Source: Paracnuella aquatica
GTDB lineage: Bacteria; Bacteroidota; Bacteroidia; Chitinophagales; Chitinophagaceae
Direction: 5' to 3'
Assembly (NCBI RefSeq): GCF_003332885.2
Contig: NZ_QOWJ01000001.1
Span: forward strand, 930,001-994,000
DNA length: 64,000 nucleotides
Under the pieces are notes generated by a model. That model did not search any database, was not told the DNA's origin, and saw nothing but the letters and a program-made list of their open reading frames with translations. Shown here piece by piece: positions 9,385 to 20,981 of this stretch (position 1 is the first letter of the stretch; each line of letters starts with the position of its first letter). A program made the translations under genes and the position numbers.

Positions 9385-9692
9385 CTGGCGTTTTAAAAAT
9401 TAATGAATGCGTTCAGCTACGCCCCAACCATTTTAGACGGTTCAAGGGAGCCCGCAAAAAAACAGCAATCGATTTCAGAAAGTACAGGAATAGAATATTT
9501 GATGTGGGCACATAAAATGCCCGCTCCATTTAATTGCTTTAAAGATCACGGATTTCGCAATTCTTCAGTAGCATTATTGTTTAAAATATTGCAGCAAATG
9601 TTCGGGAAAGTTTTGTCACCAGCGCACCGCAAAAGTGCAGTGAAAAGATCAATTGGGTTACAAACAAAATCTAGCAATCACGGATTGCAACA
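9385..9692. other. Intergenic region before the esterase operon
   Basis: About 300 bases without a convincing gene. A short inverted repeat GGGCA/TGCCC (9506-9522) with a seven-base loop is visible. No clean TAnnTTTG element on the minus strand was found; the nearest is CAAAATCTA at 9663-9671 (plus strand), which has one base too many. Confidence 0.4.
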
Positions 9693-10706
9693 TTACAGTT
9701 CCACCATTGCCTTGATCACACCGTTTTTTGGATCCAGCCAGCTTTCAAAATTTTCTTTTACGGCATCAAACGTCACGCGGTGCGTAATGTATGTGGCCGG
9801 TGCTACCTCTCCGCGCTTCATGCAGGCAATTACGTGTTCAAAATCTTGCCGGGTGGCATTGCGGCTGCTCATCAGCGTGCCTTCGCGTTTGTGAAACTCG
9901 GGATGACTAAAGCTTAAATTTTCCCGTTGCAAACCAATTAGTACATACCGAGCCCCATGCGCCATATATTCAAATCCTTTGTTGATGGCTGCAATGCTCC
10001 CGGTCGCATCGATCACCACCGTGGGCATATCGCCGCCGGTGATTTGTTCCAGTTGCTCCCTTGCATCGGCAGCCTTTGCATTTACCGTATGGGCCACACC
10101 TAACCGTTCTTTGCAAAAACGGAGTCGGTCCTGGTTGATGTCCATCGCTATGACCTTGCCACCTGCAATGCGGGCAAATTCCATTGTGCCCAAACCAATC
10201 GGCCCCGCACCAATTATCAACACATTTTCACCAGCCATTACGCCAGCCCGTCGAACCCCGTGTGCCCCAATGGCCAGCGGCTCCACCAAGGCCAGTTCAT
10301 CGAAGCTCAGACCTTCGCCATGTACCAATTTATCGACTGGCACCTGGATGTATTCGCGCATACCACCGTGGCAATGCACACCGCAAACACTGATGTTGAC
10401 GCAGCAATTGGGTTTACCCTTGCGACATGCAACGCAGTTACCGCAGTTGAAATAAGGAATAAAAGTAACCGCTTCGCCGGGAACAAACCCTGGTGCGCCG
10501 TCTACGGCCACCAACTCTCCAGACAGCTCATGGCCCAATATGCGTGGGTAATTAAAAAATGGCTGTGTGCCTTCAAAAGCATGCAGGTCGGTGCCGCAAA
10601 TGCCAATGCGTTTTACCTTAATGAGCGCCATACCGGCTTCGAGATTCGGCATTTCTTCGGTGCTGTAATCAAAATTTCCGGGTTCAGTGCAGACCAGCGT
10701 TTTCAA
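9693..10706 (-). CDS. Zinc-binding alcohol dehydrogenase (sugar-acid/polyol type)
   Basis: Medium-chain zinc dehydrogenase. The open frame begins at 10781, but the family N terminus (MKTLVCTEPG) fits the TTG at 10706, giving 337 residues, a usual length; the upstream 25 residues look non-coding. Catalytic zinc ligands are in GICGTDLH and GHELSGE. The structural zinc site is in CGNCVACRKGKPNC. The nucleotide-binding motif is GAGPIGLG. No signal peptide, so cytoplasmic. Relatives include RspB and L-galactonate 5-dehydrogenase types. Within a xylan locus carrying GH95 it could oxidise a released sugar or sugar acid such as L-galactonate, but that is inference. It is flanked by gaps of 308 and about 180 bases, so it may be transcribed separately. 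Confidence 0.85.
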   Translation of the reverse strand: MKTLVCTEPGNFDYSTEEMPNLEAGMALIKVKRIGICGTDLHAFEGTQPFFNYPRILGHELSGELVAVDGAPGFVPGEAVTFIPYFNCGNCVACRKGKPNCCVNISVCGVHCHGGMREYIQVPVDKLVHGEGLSFDELALVEPLAIGAHGVRRAGVMAGENVLIIGAGPIGLGTMEFARIAGGKVIAMDINQDRLRFCKERLGVAHTVNAKAADAREQLEQITGGDMPTVVIDATGSIAAINKGFEYMAHGARYVLIGLQRENLSFSHPEFHKREGTLMSSRNATRQDFEHVIACMKRGEVAPATYITHRVTFDAVKENFESWLDPKNGVIKAMVEL

Positions 10707-10809
10707 TACTGTAAACTTTGTTGTAAAAAGGATTGTATAAATGCGGATAGCTTTCTTTTTTGATACTCCACGACGGAGCATTTGCTACCATGCCTGCTTA
10801 AAAATAAGA

Positions 10810-10870
10810 CAGCTTTGAAAAAGCAACGTGTTTTATAAAAAATATAAACCCACGTAGTTGTTCAAAGCTG
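10810..10870 (-). terminator. Hairpin after the GH43 gene
   Basis: Inverted repeat CAGCTTTGAA (10810-10819) and TTCAAAGCTG (10861-10870), with a second, imperfect inner pairing (CAACGTG against CACGTAGTTG). It lies just past the GH43 stop codon in the minus direction, so it is a likely terminator or mRNA-end structure. Confidence 0.5.
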
Positions 10871-10890
10871 CCTAACGAAGATCGATTTTC

Positions 10891-12588
10891 TTATCGTGAC
10901 AAAACGGTGCTTTGTTGCTGGAACACCGGATCGGCACCTTTGTACTCAAACCAGTCGAAGTATGCTTTGCTGCTGCTTGGCTTTCCCAACGATGTTGCAT
11001 ACAAACCAAAAACAGAACCCACAAAACCGCCGGCTTTTTCCGTGCTCAGGATGGTTCCGTCCACGTCCTTCAGTTTTTTCCAAACTTTCCCATCGTTTGA
11101 AAAAGAAACAGTGTACACCGCATTCTTTGGCTCGATGCGCAGGTGCACATCACCGCTGCCTGCAGCCTGTTGTTGCAGCAATTGCATGTTGAGCGAATCT
11201 TTAGTGCCCTGGTACAATTGCACCACGGGCTTACCCTCGCTGATGGATTTACATACATAGTAAAATGTCCGCTCGTTTTGGAAAATCACCAAACCCGCCT
11301 TTTCATTTTCAGCCGCAGGTTTGAACTGCAACTTGGTAGTGGCAATAGCTTGGTTGTGCGCCTGGCGGAAACCAACAAATGAAGGGTTGGCACGTCCGCC
11401 TACAGTTTCAGGCCGTAAGGCAATACCAAGCTTGCTTTTTACTTCACCAGTGTTGTACCATTTTTCCGTAACCGTTCTCAGAAACGTGTAGCGCATATCG
11501 AGTTTTGTATTGTCAAACTCGTCGCGGAAAGTATAGTTGCCGGTGAAGTTGTTCACCGGTTTGCTGTTTACATTGGGAAGTGGCAAAGGATAACTGAACT
11601 TGATCGCTTCGTCGCCCTGCAAAATCACCGGCCACCCGTCTTCCGTCCAGGTCACGGGGTTCATGTATGTTTCGCGGCCAATGTTGTACAGGTCGCCTTC
11701 GTAAGGGCGGCAGGCCAGGTAAATGGCATACCAGCTGCCATTTTGTGTTTGCACCAGGTCGGCATGGCCAGCAGTGGTTACCGGGTTTTTCCTGGAGCGG
11801 TCCAAATGGCGTTGGGTCAGGATCGGGTTTTTATCCCAAGGCACAAACGGGCCTTCCGGCGATTTGCTGCGAAACACCACCTCAGAGTGATTGTATGCAG
11901 TGCCGCCTTCGGCACACATCAGGTAGTACCAATCATTGATGTGGTAAATATGCGGCGCTTCAATCCATACCGGATGTTTCGAAGTGTCCACACCGCCATT
12001 CACCAGCAGCTTCTCCTCGCCTATTACTTTTTTGTTGTTGTAATCAAACTCGTACATGCGGATGGTGCGGTGGCCGTTCCAAAGTGTTTTGCGGTTGGGC
12101 GGATCGCTGTTGTACACGATGTATGCCTTGTCGTTTTTCTCGTCGAAAAAAAGCGACGGATCAATGCCATTTACTTCTTTGATATAAGTTGGATTGCTCC
12201 AGGGGCCTGCAGGATTGTCGGCAGTGATTACAAAGTTGCCGCCGCGATCAATAAGGGTACAAACAATGTAGAACTTGCCTTTGTAGTAAGAAATGGCCGG
12301 TGCAAATAAACCGCGGGAAACGCCTGCGCCAATCAACGGCAGTTGCTCGGGCCGGTCCAGTGCATGACCAATCAGCTTCCAGCTTACCAAGTCTTTGCTA
12401 TGAAAAATAGGCAGCCCCGGAAAATAAGCAAACGAAGAGTTGACGATGTAGTAATCATCGCCGGCACGGGTAATACTCGGGTCGGGATAAAAGCCTGCAA
12501 GGATCGGGTTCTGGTACGTTTGCTGGCTGTGCAGCGATAAAAAAACAGTGCTGAAAAGAGCCAGTAAAATGACTTTCAATTTCATCAT
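10891..12588 (-). CDS. GH43 beta-xylosidase / alpha-L-arabinofuranosidase
   Basis: 565 residues with a signal peptide (ends near SLHSQ, about 22). An N-terminal five-bladed propeller (about 25-330) carries GH43 motifs: base Asp36 in FYPDPS, the pKa-modulating Asp in NGIDPSLFFD, and acid Glu in WIEAPHIY. A C-terminal beta-sandwich (about 345-555; NYTFRDEFD through YFDWFEY) is typical of xylosidase-type GH43 enzymes. It should release xylose or arabinose from xylo-oligosaccharides in the periplasm or at the surface. It stands between two candidate terminators, so it may form its own transcription unit. Subfamily is not certain from reading; a GH43_12-like assignment is my guess. Confidence 0.9.
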   Translation of the reverse strand: MMKLKVILLALFSTVFLSLHSQQTYQNPILAGFYPDPSITRAGDDYYIVNSSFAYFPGLPIFHSKDLVSWKLIGHALDRPEQLPLIGAGVSRGLFAPAISYYKGKFYIVCTLIDRGGNFVITADNPAGPWSNPTYIKEVNGIDPSLFFDEKNDKAYIVYNSDPPNRKTLWNGHRTIRMYEFDYNNKKVIGEEKLLVNGGVDTSKHPVWIEAPHIYHINDWYYLMCAEGGTAYNHSEVVFRSKSPEGPFVPWDKNPILTQRHLDRSRKNPVTTAGHADLVQTQNGSWYAIYLACRPYEGDLYNIGRETYMNPVTWTEDGWPVILQGDEAIKFSYPLPLPNVNSKPVNNFTGNYTFRDEFDNTKLDMRYTFLRTVTEKWYNTGEVKSKLGIALRPETVGGRANPSFVGFRQAHNQAIATTKLQFKPAAENEKAGLVIFQNERTFYYVCKSISEGKPVVQLYQGTKDSLNMQLLQQQAAGSGDVHLRIEPKNAVYTVSFSNDGKVWKKLKDVDGTILSTEKAGGFVGSVFGLYATSLGKPSSSKAYFDWFEYKGADPVFQQQSTVLSR

Positions 12589-12729
12589 TTCGGGATGTTA
12601 AATTGGGTGAACACTTTATAAACAGAGCGATGCATTGAGACCTCTTTTTTAAAATCAGTGCAGTTAAATGTATTAGTGCAAAATAGTTTTGCAAATGCAA
12701 CTGCCTTTAACGATGTTCAAGAATAGATG

Positions 12730-12752
12730 CGCAACCGCAGGTACGGGTTGCG
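12730..12752 (-). terminator. Hairpin between double esterase and GH43
   Basis: Seven-base stem CGCAACC/GGTTGCG with a nine-base loop; outer bases AGATG and CATCT could extend it. It lies about 30 bases past the stop of the double esterase on the minus strand. No clear U-run follows, so this is uncertain. Confidence 0.4.
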
Positions 12753-12781
12753 TGCCCCTTACATCTTTTATATTTCCTGCA

Positions 12782-14824
<2,043 letters not shown>

Positions 14825-14931
14825 TTAGGGTGTTTTCAAAACGTAGGATTATGTCGTTTATAAAAAACGACCAACAACGTCATTGAATACCTAGCTGCCC
14901 ATTCTTTCAATTTACTATCTGCCGTGTAAAG

Positions 14932-14976
14932 TGTTGCCCGGCTACTTTGCATCAATACAATGTACGCCGGGCAACA
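14932..14976 (-). terminator. Hairpin after the SusC/SusD operon
   Basis: Perfect 11-base inverted repeat TGTTGCCCGGC and GCCGGGCAACA around a 23-base loop, about 40 bases past the stop of the DUF1735 gene. It is GC-rich and stable but lacks a clear U-run in the minus direction. The rest of 14711-15014 shows no gene. Confidence 0.55.
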
Positions 14977-15014
14977 ATATTAATTACTGACTTTACAAGG
15001 ATCCAGTGAGTGTA

Positions 15015-16052
15015 TTAAGGATTCACTACCGGTGCAAAAGTTTCAAACTTCACGCCCCTGTCCCGAATCACCAAGGTGTCGGTGAGGTTATGTACAGTAG
15101 CACCAAAATTAACCGAGTATTTCAGGTGCAACACGTCACGCTTTTCATTGCCCCACATGTCGCCTTTTGGTGTTAGCTGGCCGCTACCAGTTACGGTGTA
15201 CGTAGCATTAGCCGGCCCTGTAACCGTGATCTTTCCGTTGTTGTCAAAATTGAGGAATGCCTGGAACGGTGCATTGACATTGCCCTTGTTTTTCGAGTTC
15301 AAAGAAATGGTGTCCTGTGTGAGCGAACGGGTAAACAGGTTAACCACCTGGTCGCGTTCAATAAACTCGTTGCGATACCGCACTGTTGTGTCCAGGCTGG
15401 TGTTGCCACCCTCGCCTTTTACTTCGGTAACACCGCGGCGCAGGTAAGCACCGTGGTATGGGTTGATGTATTTAACTGCATACAATACATAATCCTTGGG
15501 TGCTACGCTCCAATCGCCAGCCAGGCGGGGATCAGCACCGGCTTTGGCGCTGGTACCTCTGAGCACCGAATCGGCACCTTCAACACCGGTAATTCGCAGG
15601 GGAATTACAAACGTGTTTTTTACCGAACGGGGATCCGCAAAAAACGCATCGGTCAGTTGCACTTCCAGGCCGCCGATCACTTTACCTGCAGGGATTTTGA
15701 TTTTCATCTCGTTGGGCAACACATAATAATTGCTGGGCATGGGCACCACTTCGCCACCGCCATTGTTGGGGTCGAAGCGCAGCCGCTGAGCCAGTGAGTT
15801 ATCCAGTTCCACGCTGAGCGTTACATCTTTCTTGTTTTCATACACACCACCCATCGATGCCATGATCATGAACTTGCGCTGGTTGTCCAACGTATTGTCA
15901 AATATATCTTCGCCGAGCACAATCGTTCTGATGGGCGACTGGTAAGGAAAGTACACCGTGGAGTACTTATAATTCGGAAATTCATTTTCCTTGTTACAGG
16001 CGGCAAGTAATACCATCATCAATGCGCCTATTAAATAAACTCGTTTCATCAT
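15015..16052 (-). CDS. DUF1735-type surface glycan-binding lipoprotein (XusE-like position)
   Basis: 345 residues. A lipoprotein signal with lipobox LLAAC puts the lipidated Cys near 19. A DUF1735-like domain spans about 25-150 (YFPYQSP, then DVTLSVELDN). The C-terminal half (about 180-340) is a beta-rich module that begins with WSVAPKDYVLYAVKYINPYHG and ends with TDTLVIRDRG. Proteins of this build follow SusD genes and commonly bind glycan at the cell surface. It is 33 bases after the second SusD and last in the five-gene transport operon, the position of XusE in xylan utilisation systems. Glycan binding is inferred from position and family, not from visible binding residues. Confidence 0.8.
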   Translation of the reverse strand: MMKRVYLIGALMMVLLAACNKENEFPNYKYSTVYFPYQSPIRTIVLGEDIFDNTLDNQRKFMIMASMGGVYENKKDVTLSVELDNSLAQRLRFDPNNGGGEVVPMPSNYYVLPNEMKIKIPAGKVIGGLEVQLTDAFFADPRSVKNTFVIPLRITGVEGADSVLRGTSAKAGADPRLAGDWSVAPKDYVLYAVKYINPYHGAYLRRGVTEVKGEGGNTSLDTTVRYRNEFIERDQVVNLFTRSLTQDTISLNSKNKGNVNAPFQAFLNFDNNGKITVTGPANATYTVTGSGQLTPKGDMWGNEKRDVLHLKYSVNFGATVHNLTDTLVIRDRGVKFETFAPVVNP

Positions 16053-16085
16053 TCTTATTTAATGATTATGAATTAGGTTACCGGT

Positions 16086-17855
16086 TTACCAACCCCTGTT
16101 TTGTTCCAGGTTGGCTTTCAGTGCCTCTAACTGAGGGATAGGACCATAATACATATCATTGGTGTATTGCCTATTCTCCACGGTTCTTACATTGTATGTA
16201 TTGTTGTTGATGATCACGCCTTTTGCCGGTTCGGTAAGCGTTGCTTTCCAGCGGCGCAGATCCCAAAAGCGGAAGCCTTCAAAGCTCAACTCCAGGCGGC
16301 GTTCGTTGCGGATCAGGTCGCGCATTGCTTCTTTCGAAGCAACAGAAGCCAGGAAGTTATCGGGCTGTGCAATGCCTGCTCTTTTACGCAGTGCAGCGAT
16401 CACGTCACGTGCAGAAAAACCAAAGGTACCGGTCGCGTCTGGTCCCCATGCTTCATTGGCCGCTTCGGCATAAGCCAGGAATATTTCAGTATACCTGATG
16501 TGCACTGGGTAATGCTTCTGGCTGGTGCGGGCTGTTGGATTTGCGTTCACTGTTTCGTTCAGCAGCTTGCGCAGGTAAAAGCCGGTCCGGGTTGAGGTAG
16601 GCAGGAAGTCAACCGCGTCATTGGTTGGGTTATCCACCTTTGTGCGGATGGTTGTACTCCTCATCGACGAGTTGTCTACCACGATGTAATTCTTCAACCT
16701 TGGGTCGCGACCATTATACGGGTTATTTGGATCGTAACCGCTGGCAGGATCCGTGATGGGATAACCGTTTGCCATTGGAAATGCATCTACCAAATTCTGA
16801 GTGGGGTTTACACGGCCATTACCAAACAGCGATGGTGGATAGTTGTCAACCTCCATGTTGTTGGTGTTTTCAATGTTGCCACGCCACAGCATTTCGCGCT
16901 GCTCGATTGGCGAGCCGGAGCTTGGGCTGGTGTTGAGCAGGTTCACGTTATCGGCAGTATAAAACAAACCGCCTTTTGGATCCAGCCCATTGATGCCGCC
17001 ATTCAGCGTCAATACTTCACCCGCTAAGTTGGCAGCCTCTTCCCATTTAGCTTGTGCCGATTGCGTGTTAAACGCGGGGCTTGCAGCCAGCAGTGCGGTT
17101 TTGGCACGAACTGCTTTTACAATGCGGCCCGACATACGCTGGCGAGCAAAGCGGCCAAATACACGATTGTAATCACCGGTTTGGATGCCTGCATATTTTG
17201 GGGGCAAAGCCGTAGGATCGGTGATGTCCTGGAACAGGTAATCAAGCGGCAGGTATTTTTCCGCCTCAGTAAGGTCGGCATAAATCTGCTGCACGCACTG
17301 TTCGAAAGTGGCCCGTGGACGGCTGAAATCAGAATTGGGTTCCAGTGCTTCGGTGATGATGGGCACGCCCAGCAACTGGCCGTTTGCACCAACGCCGCCA
17401 TGCGACTGCAACAGGTGGAACATAAAGAGCGCCCTTAAACCGTAGGCTTCACCCTTGAAGCGATCGGTGTACAACCGGCGCACATTTGCGCCACTCATGG
17501 GTGCCCAGTTTACGCTGTCCACTTCGCGCAGGAACAGGTTGATGTACATGATGGCCGTGTACGAGTTGTTCCATTGGTCAACCGGGTTGTTGGCGGCCGA
17601 CCAGGAGCCGGTTGCCATGTTGAGCAACGGGCTGAACTTATCGTTTGTTACGGCATCATCGGTAGCCACCTCACTAAAGGTGAACCGGTTGGTTGGAATC
17701 CTGGTGTACGCATTCAACAAAACCCCTTCCGCGTATCCGGGATCTTTGTAAATGCCTTCAAGTGTACGGTGGTTATCAAATTGCGGTTCTAGGTTCTTTT
17801 TGCAGCTTGCAAACACTATCCCGACTGCAAGCGGTAGCAGTAGTTTTTTGTACAT
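16086..17855 (-). CDS. SusD/RagB-type glycan-binding lipoprotein (second of two)
   Basis: 589 residues, beginning with a lipoprotein signal (VFASC, Cys near 18). The SusD N-terminal TPR region is clear (TDDAVTNDKF, YRFKGEAYGLRALFMFHLLQ-like stretch). The C-terminal RagB/SusD domain has HYPVHIRYTEIFLAYAEAANEAWG and NERRLELSFEGFRFWDLRRW, both family hallmarks. It caps its partner SusC (gene ending at 17897, 41 bases upstream) and binds oligosaccharide at the cell surface. In XUS-type loci this would correspond to XusD. Family call is firm; the ligand as arabinoxylan is inferred from neighbouring enzymes. Confidence 0.93.
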   Translation of the reverse strand: MYKKLLLPLAVGIVFASCKKNLEPQFDNHRTLEGIYKDPGYAEGVLLNAYTRIPTNRFTFSEVATDDAVTNDKFSPLLNMATGSWSAANNPVDQWNNSYTAIMYINLFLREVDSVNWAPMSGANVRRLYTDRFKGEAYGLRALFMFHLLQSHGGVGANGQLLGVPIITEALEPNSDFSRPRATFEQCVQQIYADLTEAEKYLPLDYLFQDITDPTALPPKYAGIQTGDYNRVFGRFARQRMSGRIVKAVRAKTALLAASPAFNTQSAQAKWEEAANLAGEVLTLNGGINGLDPKGGLFYTADNVNLLNTSPSSGSPIEQREMLWRGNIENTNNMEVDNYPPSLFGNGRVNPTQNLVDAFPMANGYPITDPASGYDPNNPYNGRDPRLKNYIVVDNSSMRSTTIRTKVDNPTNDAVDFLPTSTRTGFYLRKLLNETVNANPTARTSQKHYPVHIRYTEIFLAYAEAANEAWGPDATGTFGFSARDVIAALRKRAGIAQPDNFLASVASKEAMRDLIRNERRLELSFEGFRFWDLRRWKATLTEPAKGVIINNNTYNVRTVENRQYTNDMYYGPIPQLEALKANLEQNRGW

Positions 17856-17896
17856 GCTAATTATTTTTGCTACGTGTCACCACGTAAGATTATTCT

Positions 17897-20800
17897 TTAA
17901 AACCTGGCCCTAACACCAGCATTGTAATGTCTCAACTGTGGTACAGAGCCGATATTCAGATCCAGTATCTCACGGTTTTTCGAGAAAGTGTACAGGTTAG
18001 CACCAGAAACGTACACCATCAGGCCCCGCACGAACGATTTGCCAAAAACACTTGCCGGCAGTTCGTAAGTCAGCTGCACCTTGGCCAGGTTGAACCGGTC
18101 GGTTTTATACAGCCAGAAATCAGAAGTACGGAAGTTGTTGTTGCTCTGTTGCGAGCTTAGGCGTGGGTAGCTTGCTGTAGCTTTTGTATCAGGAGTCCAG
18201 CGGTCCAGCACCACTTCAGAATACTTGAGGTCACCGCTCACCCAGAAGTAGTTATTGTTTTTAATACCATAACCACCCGAGTTGCCGGTTCCCAGTACAA
18301 ACAGGTTGAAATTTTTGTAGCCAACATTCAAGTTCAGACCGTAGTTCCATGGCGCAATAAAGCGGCCGATCATCACGTCATCACGGGTGTCGACCAGGTT
18401 GTCGCCGTTTTGGTCAACATACTTAATGTCGCCGGGCAGCACCGTGCTGAACAACTGGCGTGGGCTGTTGCTGATCTCGTTCTGGTCATTGAAAAAGCCC
18501 TGGTTTACCAAACCAAAGATGGCGTCAACTGGTTTGCCCGCACGGTTTTGGTAGGCATCCAAATTCAGCTCATCGCGATCCAGCACTTTTGAAGTAGCAT
18601 AGGTGGTGTTGGTACCCAGGCTGATCTCAAATGCACCGATCTTCTTGTTTACGTTCAGCATCAGATCAAAGCCACTGCGCTGATCGGTGTTGTAGTTGGT
18701 AAACGGAATAAAGGTGTTGAAATAGTTGGGATACTGCGAAAACCTTTGGGTCAGCTGGCCAGCCATTTCTGTTCTGAACACCGTTGTTTGCAATTGAATC
18801 AGGTTGTTGAAAAACGAACCCTCCAAAGTTGCATTCAGCTCTCTCCTTTTAGGAAAGGTGAGGTTTGGATTGGCACCAAATTGAGAAGTGGTTGTTTGGT
18901 TAGAACCACCAACGGCATCATTCCAGTTGTAGCCGGCACCGCGGCCATAGATGTTGTTGTAAATAAAGAACGCATCCGCGTTGTTTCTCCTGATATCCAG
19001 GTCCGTATTGATGATACCGGCAGAAGCAGAAAGCTTCAGGTGGTTCACCGCGGTAGAGTTGGCCAGGAAATTTTCAGCGCTCAGCAACCAGCCCAGGCTA
19101 AGGGTTGGCGACAGGGCCGTACGGTTGCCTTCGGGCAAACGGGTTGAGTTGGCATAATTGCCGCTGAAGTCAGCCCAGTAGCGGTTTTTAAAGTTGTACG
19201 CTACCTGCACACCCAGATGCGAAGCGGTGATGGGCTGGAACACATCGTTCACAGAAATAGAAGACGTGTAGCCCAGCAACTTAGCAGATACATTGTGTGC
19301 ACCGGCAAAAGAACGGTCGTAGCCAAACCATGCAGCAAAGCTGTTGTTCTGGCGCTGTGCAGTGTTGTTGATATTCTGCGTACCGGGCCTTGTGTCTTCG
19401 CCAAACTTCTGCAACCTGGTGATGGTGTCAGCAGTTGCATTCCAGGTAGGCTGGTACACTGCATATGTGTTGCTGATCGACTGCAGGTATGAGTTGCGAT
19501 AATCCAGGTTAAACAAGGTGTGGAACGACAAGCCGTTCAGCACACTGCTTAAATTGGCATTGATCTCGTTGGTAACCTGCAATACGCGTTGGATGTTGCG
19601 GTCGTAGCCTGCAGAATAAAGATCTGCGATGGGGTTGGTTTGAAAGCTTTGCAAACCACCCAACAGGTACTGGCCGTCCAACAGGTTGCGGCTCGCATCA
19701 ACGATACCCAGGGATGCTTTATCGTTTGGTGAAATCAGGCTCACCGGGATCAGCGGCGTAAAGCGGTTAGGCAACAACGTTGCTGCGTTGTTCCAGTAGT
19801 TGGTTCTTGCCCTTCTCGAATCGCGGAAGATTGCAGACACATAGATCGAGCTCGAAATCTTGTCATTCAACTTCAGATCTACGTTACCACGAACGTTCAA
19901 GCGGCTGTCGTTTTCGTTTTTGCCCTCTCCTACTTTCAGCAATGTGGAGCTGTTGGAGAAGCCCACATTTGAGTAAAAACGAGCAATGCTTGATCCACCC
20001 GAAAATTCAGCGTTGGCATCGGTTGCACTCTGGAATTTTTTCAGGTAGTCATCGGAGTAGTAATCAACGCTTGGATAGCGATATGGGTTACCACCACTAT
20101 GGTTCTGGATCATTTCAGCACTGAACGTCTCGGGCAGTCCATCGTTGCGGCGTGCTTCATTGAAATAAGTCATGTAGTCGGCCGAGTTGAGGAACTTGGG
20201 AAGCGCCCTTGGCATGGCAATGCCCTGGTTTACCCGCACCGAAATGTTCTTGGCGTTTGCTTCACCTTTTTTAGAAGTGATCAGGATTACACCTTTTGCG
20301 CCTTGTGTGCCATACAGCGCAACTGCATTGGCACCTTTCAGCACGGTGATCTGTTCTACTTCCACCAGGGTAATATCGCTGAACTCACGACGGATACCGT
20401 CGATGAAAACTGCAGCATTTTCCATACCCCAGATGTTGTTGCTCCACAGCGCACCTGCTACCCTTCCGTTCATACCGGCTTCAACCGAAGTGTTGAAGTC
20501 TTTGTCGATATAAGTATCAGGGTTCAGCACACTAACGGCGCCGGTCAGGTCCTTTCGGTCAACTTTACCAAAGGGCACGTACACCTCTGTGCTTTGGCCA
20601 TCCACAACAAGGCGGATGGTTTGGGGAATTGCATTGGCCCGCAGCGTTTGTACCCGGTAGCCTTTGGCATTTACCAATACTACCGCATCTGAGGGCACTT
20701 CAATGGAAAAACGTCCTGATGCATCAGTAAAAGCAGTTGCTTTTCCACCATTGCCGGTAATCAGCGCTCCGGTCACAGGTTTTCCTCGATCATCGTATAC

Positions 20801-20902
20801 AACTGACGCCACAGTTACTTGTCCCTCTGTCTGCGCCATCGATGTTTTTGATAAGATGCATAACGCACAGAGCGCAAACATCCATATCCTAATGTATCTC
20901 AT
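17897..20902 (-). CDS. SusC/RagA-type TonB-dependent transporter (second of two)
   Basis: 1001 residues with a signal peptide ending near SMAQ (24). A carboxypeptidase-regulatory-like domain spans about 30-100, followed by a plug domain about 115-215 with the motif VEQITVLKGANAVALYG, then a C-terminal outer-membrane barrel ending in VRARF with a terminal aromatic, as expected for BAM insertion. It imports oligosaccharides released at the surface, using TonB energy, with the SusD encoded 41 bases downstream. It lies 79 bases after the first SusD. The plug start (YVPFGKVDRKDLTGAVS) differs from the usual VVVVGYG form seen in the first SusC, which suggests the two pairs are not a recent duplication and may take different oligosaccharides. 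Confidence 0.94.
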   Translation of the reverse strand: MRYIRIWMFALCALCILSKTSMAQTEGQVTVASVVYDDRGKPVTGALITGNGGKATAFTDASGRFSIEVPSDAVVLVNAKGYRVQTLRANAIPQTIRLVVDGQSTEVYVPFGKVDRKDLTGAVSVLNPDTYIDKDFNTSVEAGMNGRVAGALWSNNIWGMENAAVFIDGIRREFSDITLVEVEQITVLKGANAVALYGTQGAKGVILITSKKGEANAKNISVRVNQGIAMPRALPKFLNSADYMTYFNEARRNDGLPETFSAEMIQNHSGGNPYRYPSVDYYSDDYLKKFQSATDANAEFSGGSSIARFYSNVGFSNSSTLLKVGEGKNENDSRLNVRGNVDLKLNDKISSSIYVSAIFRDSRRARTNYWNNAATLLPNRFTPLIPVSLISPNDKASLGIVDASRNLLDGQYLLGGLQSFQTNPIADLYSAGYDRNIQRVLQVTNEINANLSSVLNGLSFHTLFNLDYRNSYLQSISNTYAVYQPTWNATADTITRLQKFGEDTRPGTQNINNTAQRQNNSFAAWFGYDRSFAGAHNVSAKLLGYTSSISVNDVFQPITASHLGVQVAYNFKNRYWADFSGNYANSTRLPEGNRTALSPTLSLGWLLSAENFLANSTAVNHLKLSASAGIINTDLDIRRNNADAFFIYNNIYGRGAGYNWNDAVGGSNQTTTSQFGANPNLTFPKRRELNATLEGSFFNNLIQLQTTVFRTEMAGQLTQRFSQYPNYFNTFIPFTNYNTDQRSGFDLMLNVNKKIGAFEISLGTNTTYATSKVLDRDELNLDAYQNRAGKPVDAIFGLVNQGFFNDQNEISNSPRQLFSTVLPGDIKYVDQNGDNLVDTRDDVMIGRFIAPWNYGLNLNVGYKNFNLFVLGTGNSGGYGIKNNNYFWVSGDLKYSEVVLDRWTPDTKATASYPRLSSQQSNNNFRTSDFWLYKTDRFNLAKVQLTYELPASVFGKSFVRGLMVYVSGANLYTFSKNREILDLNIGSVPQLRHYNAGVRARF

Positions 20903-20940
20903 TAGATTTTATTTAAATTGAATCCATAGTTGCTGCAGCA

Positions 20941-20970
20941 TTGCCCTGAACACTGCATTTTCTTGGGCAA
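20941..20970 (-). other. Intercistronic hairpin between SusD1 and SusC2
   Basis: Six-base stem TTGCCC/GGGCAA with an 18-base loop in the 79-base gap. It might moderate read-through or protect mRNA ends; the evidence is only the inverted repeat. Confidence 0.3.
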
Positions 20971-20981
20971 AAAACTGCCGC

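Noticed and set aside
10707-10781. Upstream ATG start for the zinc dehydrogenase
   Set aside because: The additional 25 residues are unlike the family N terminus, whereas the TTG at 10706 gives the normal beginning and length.
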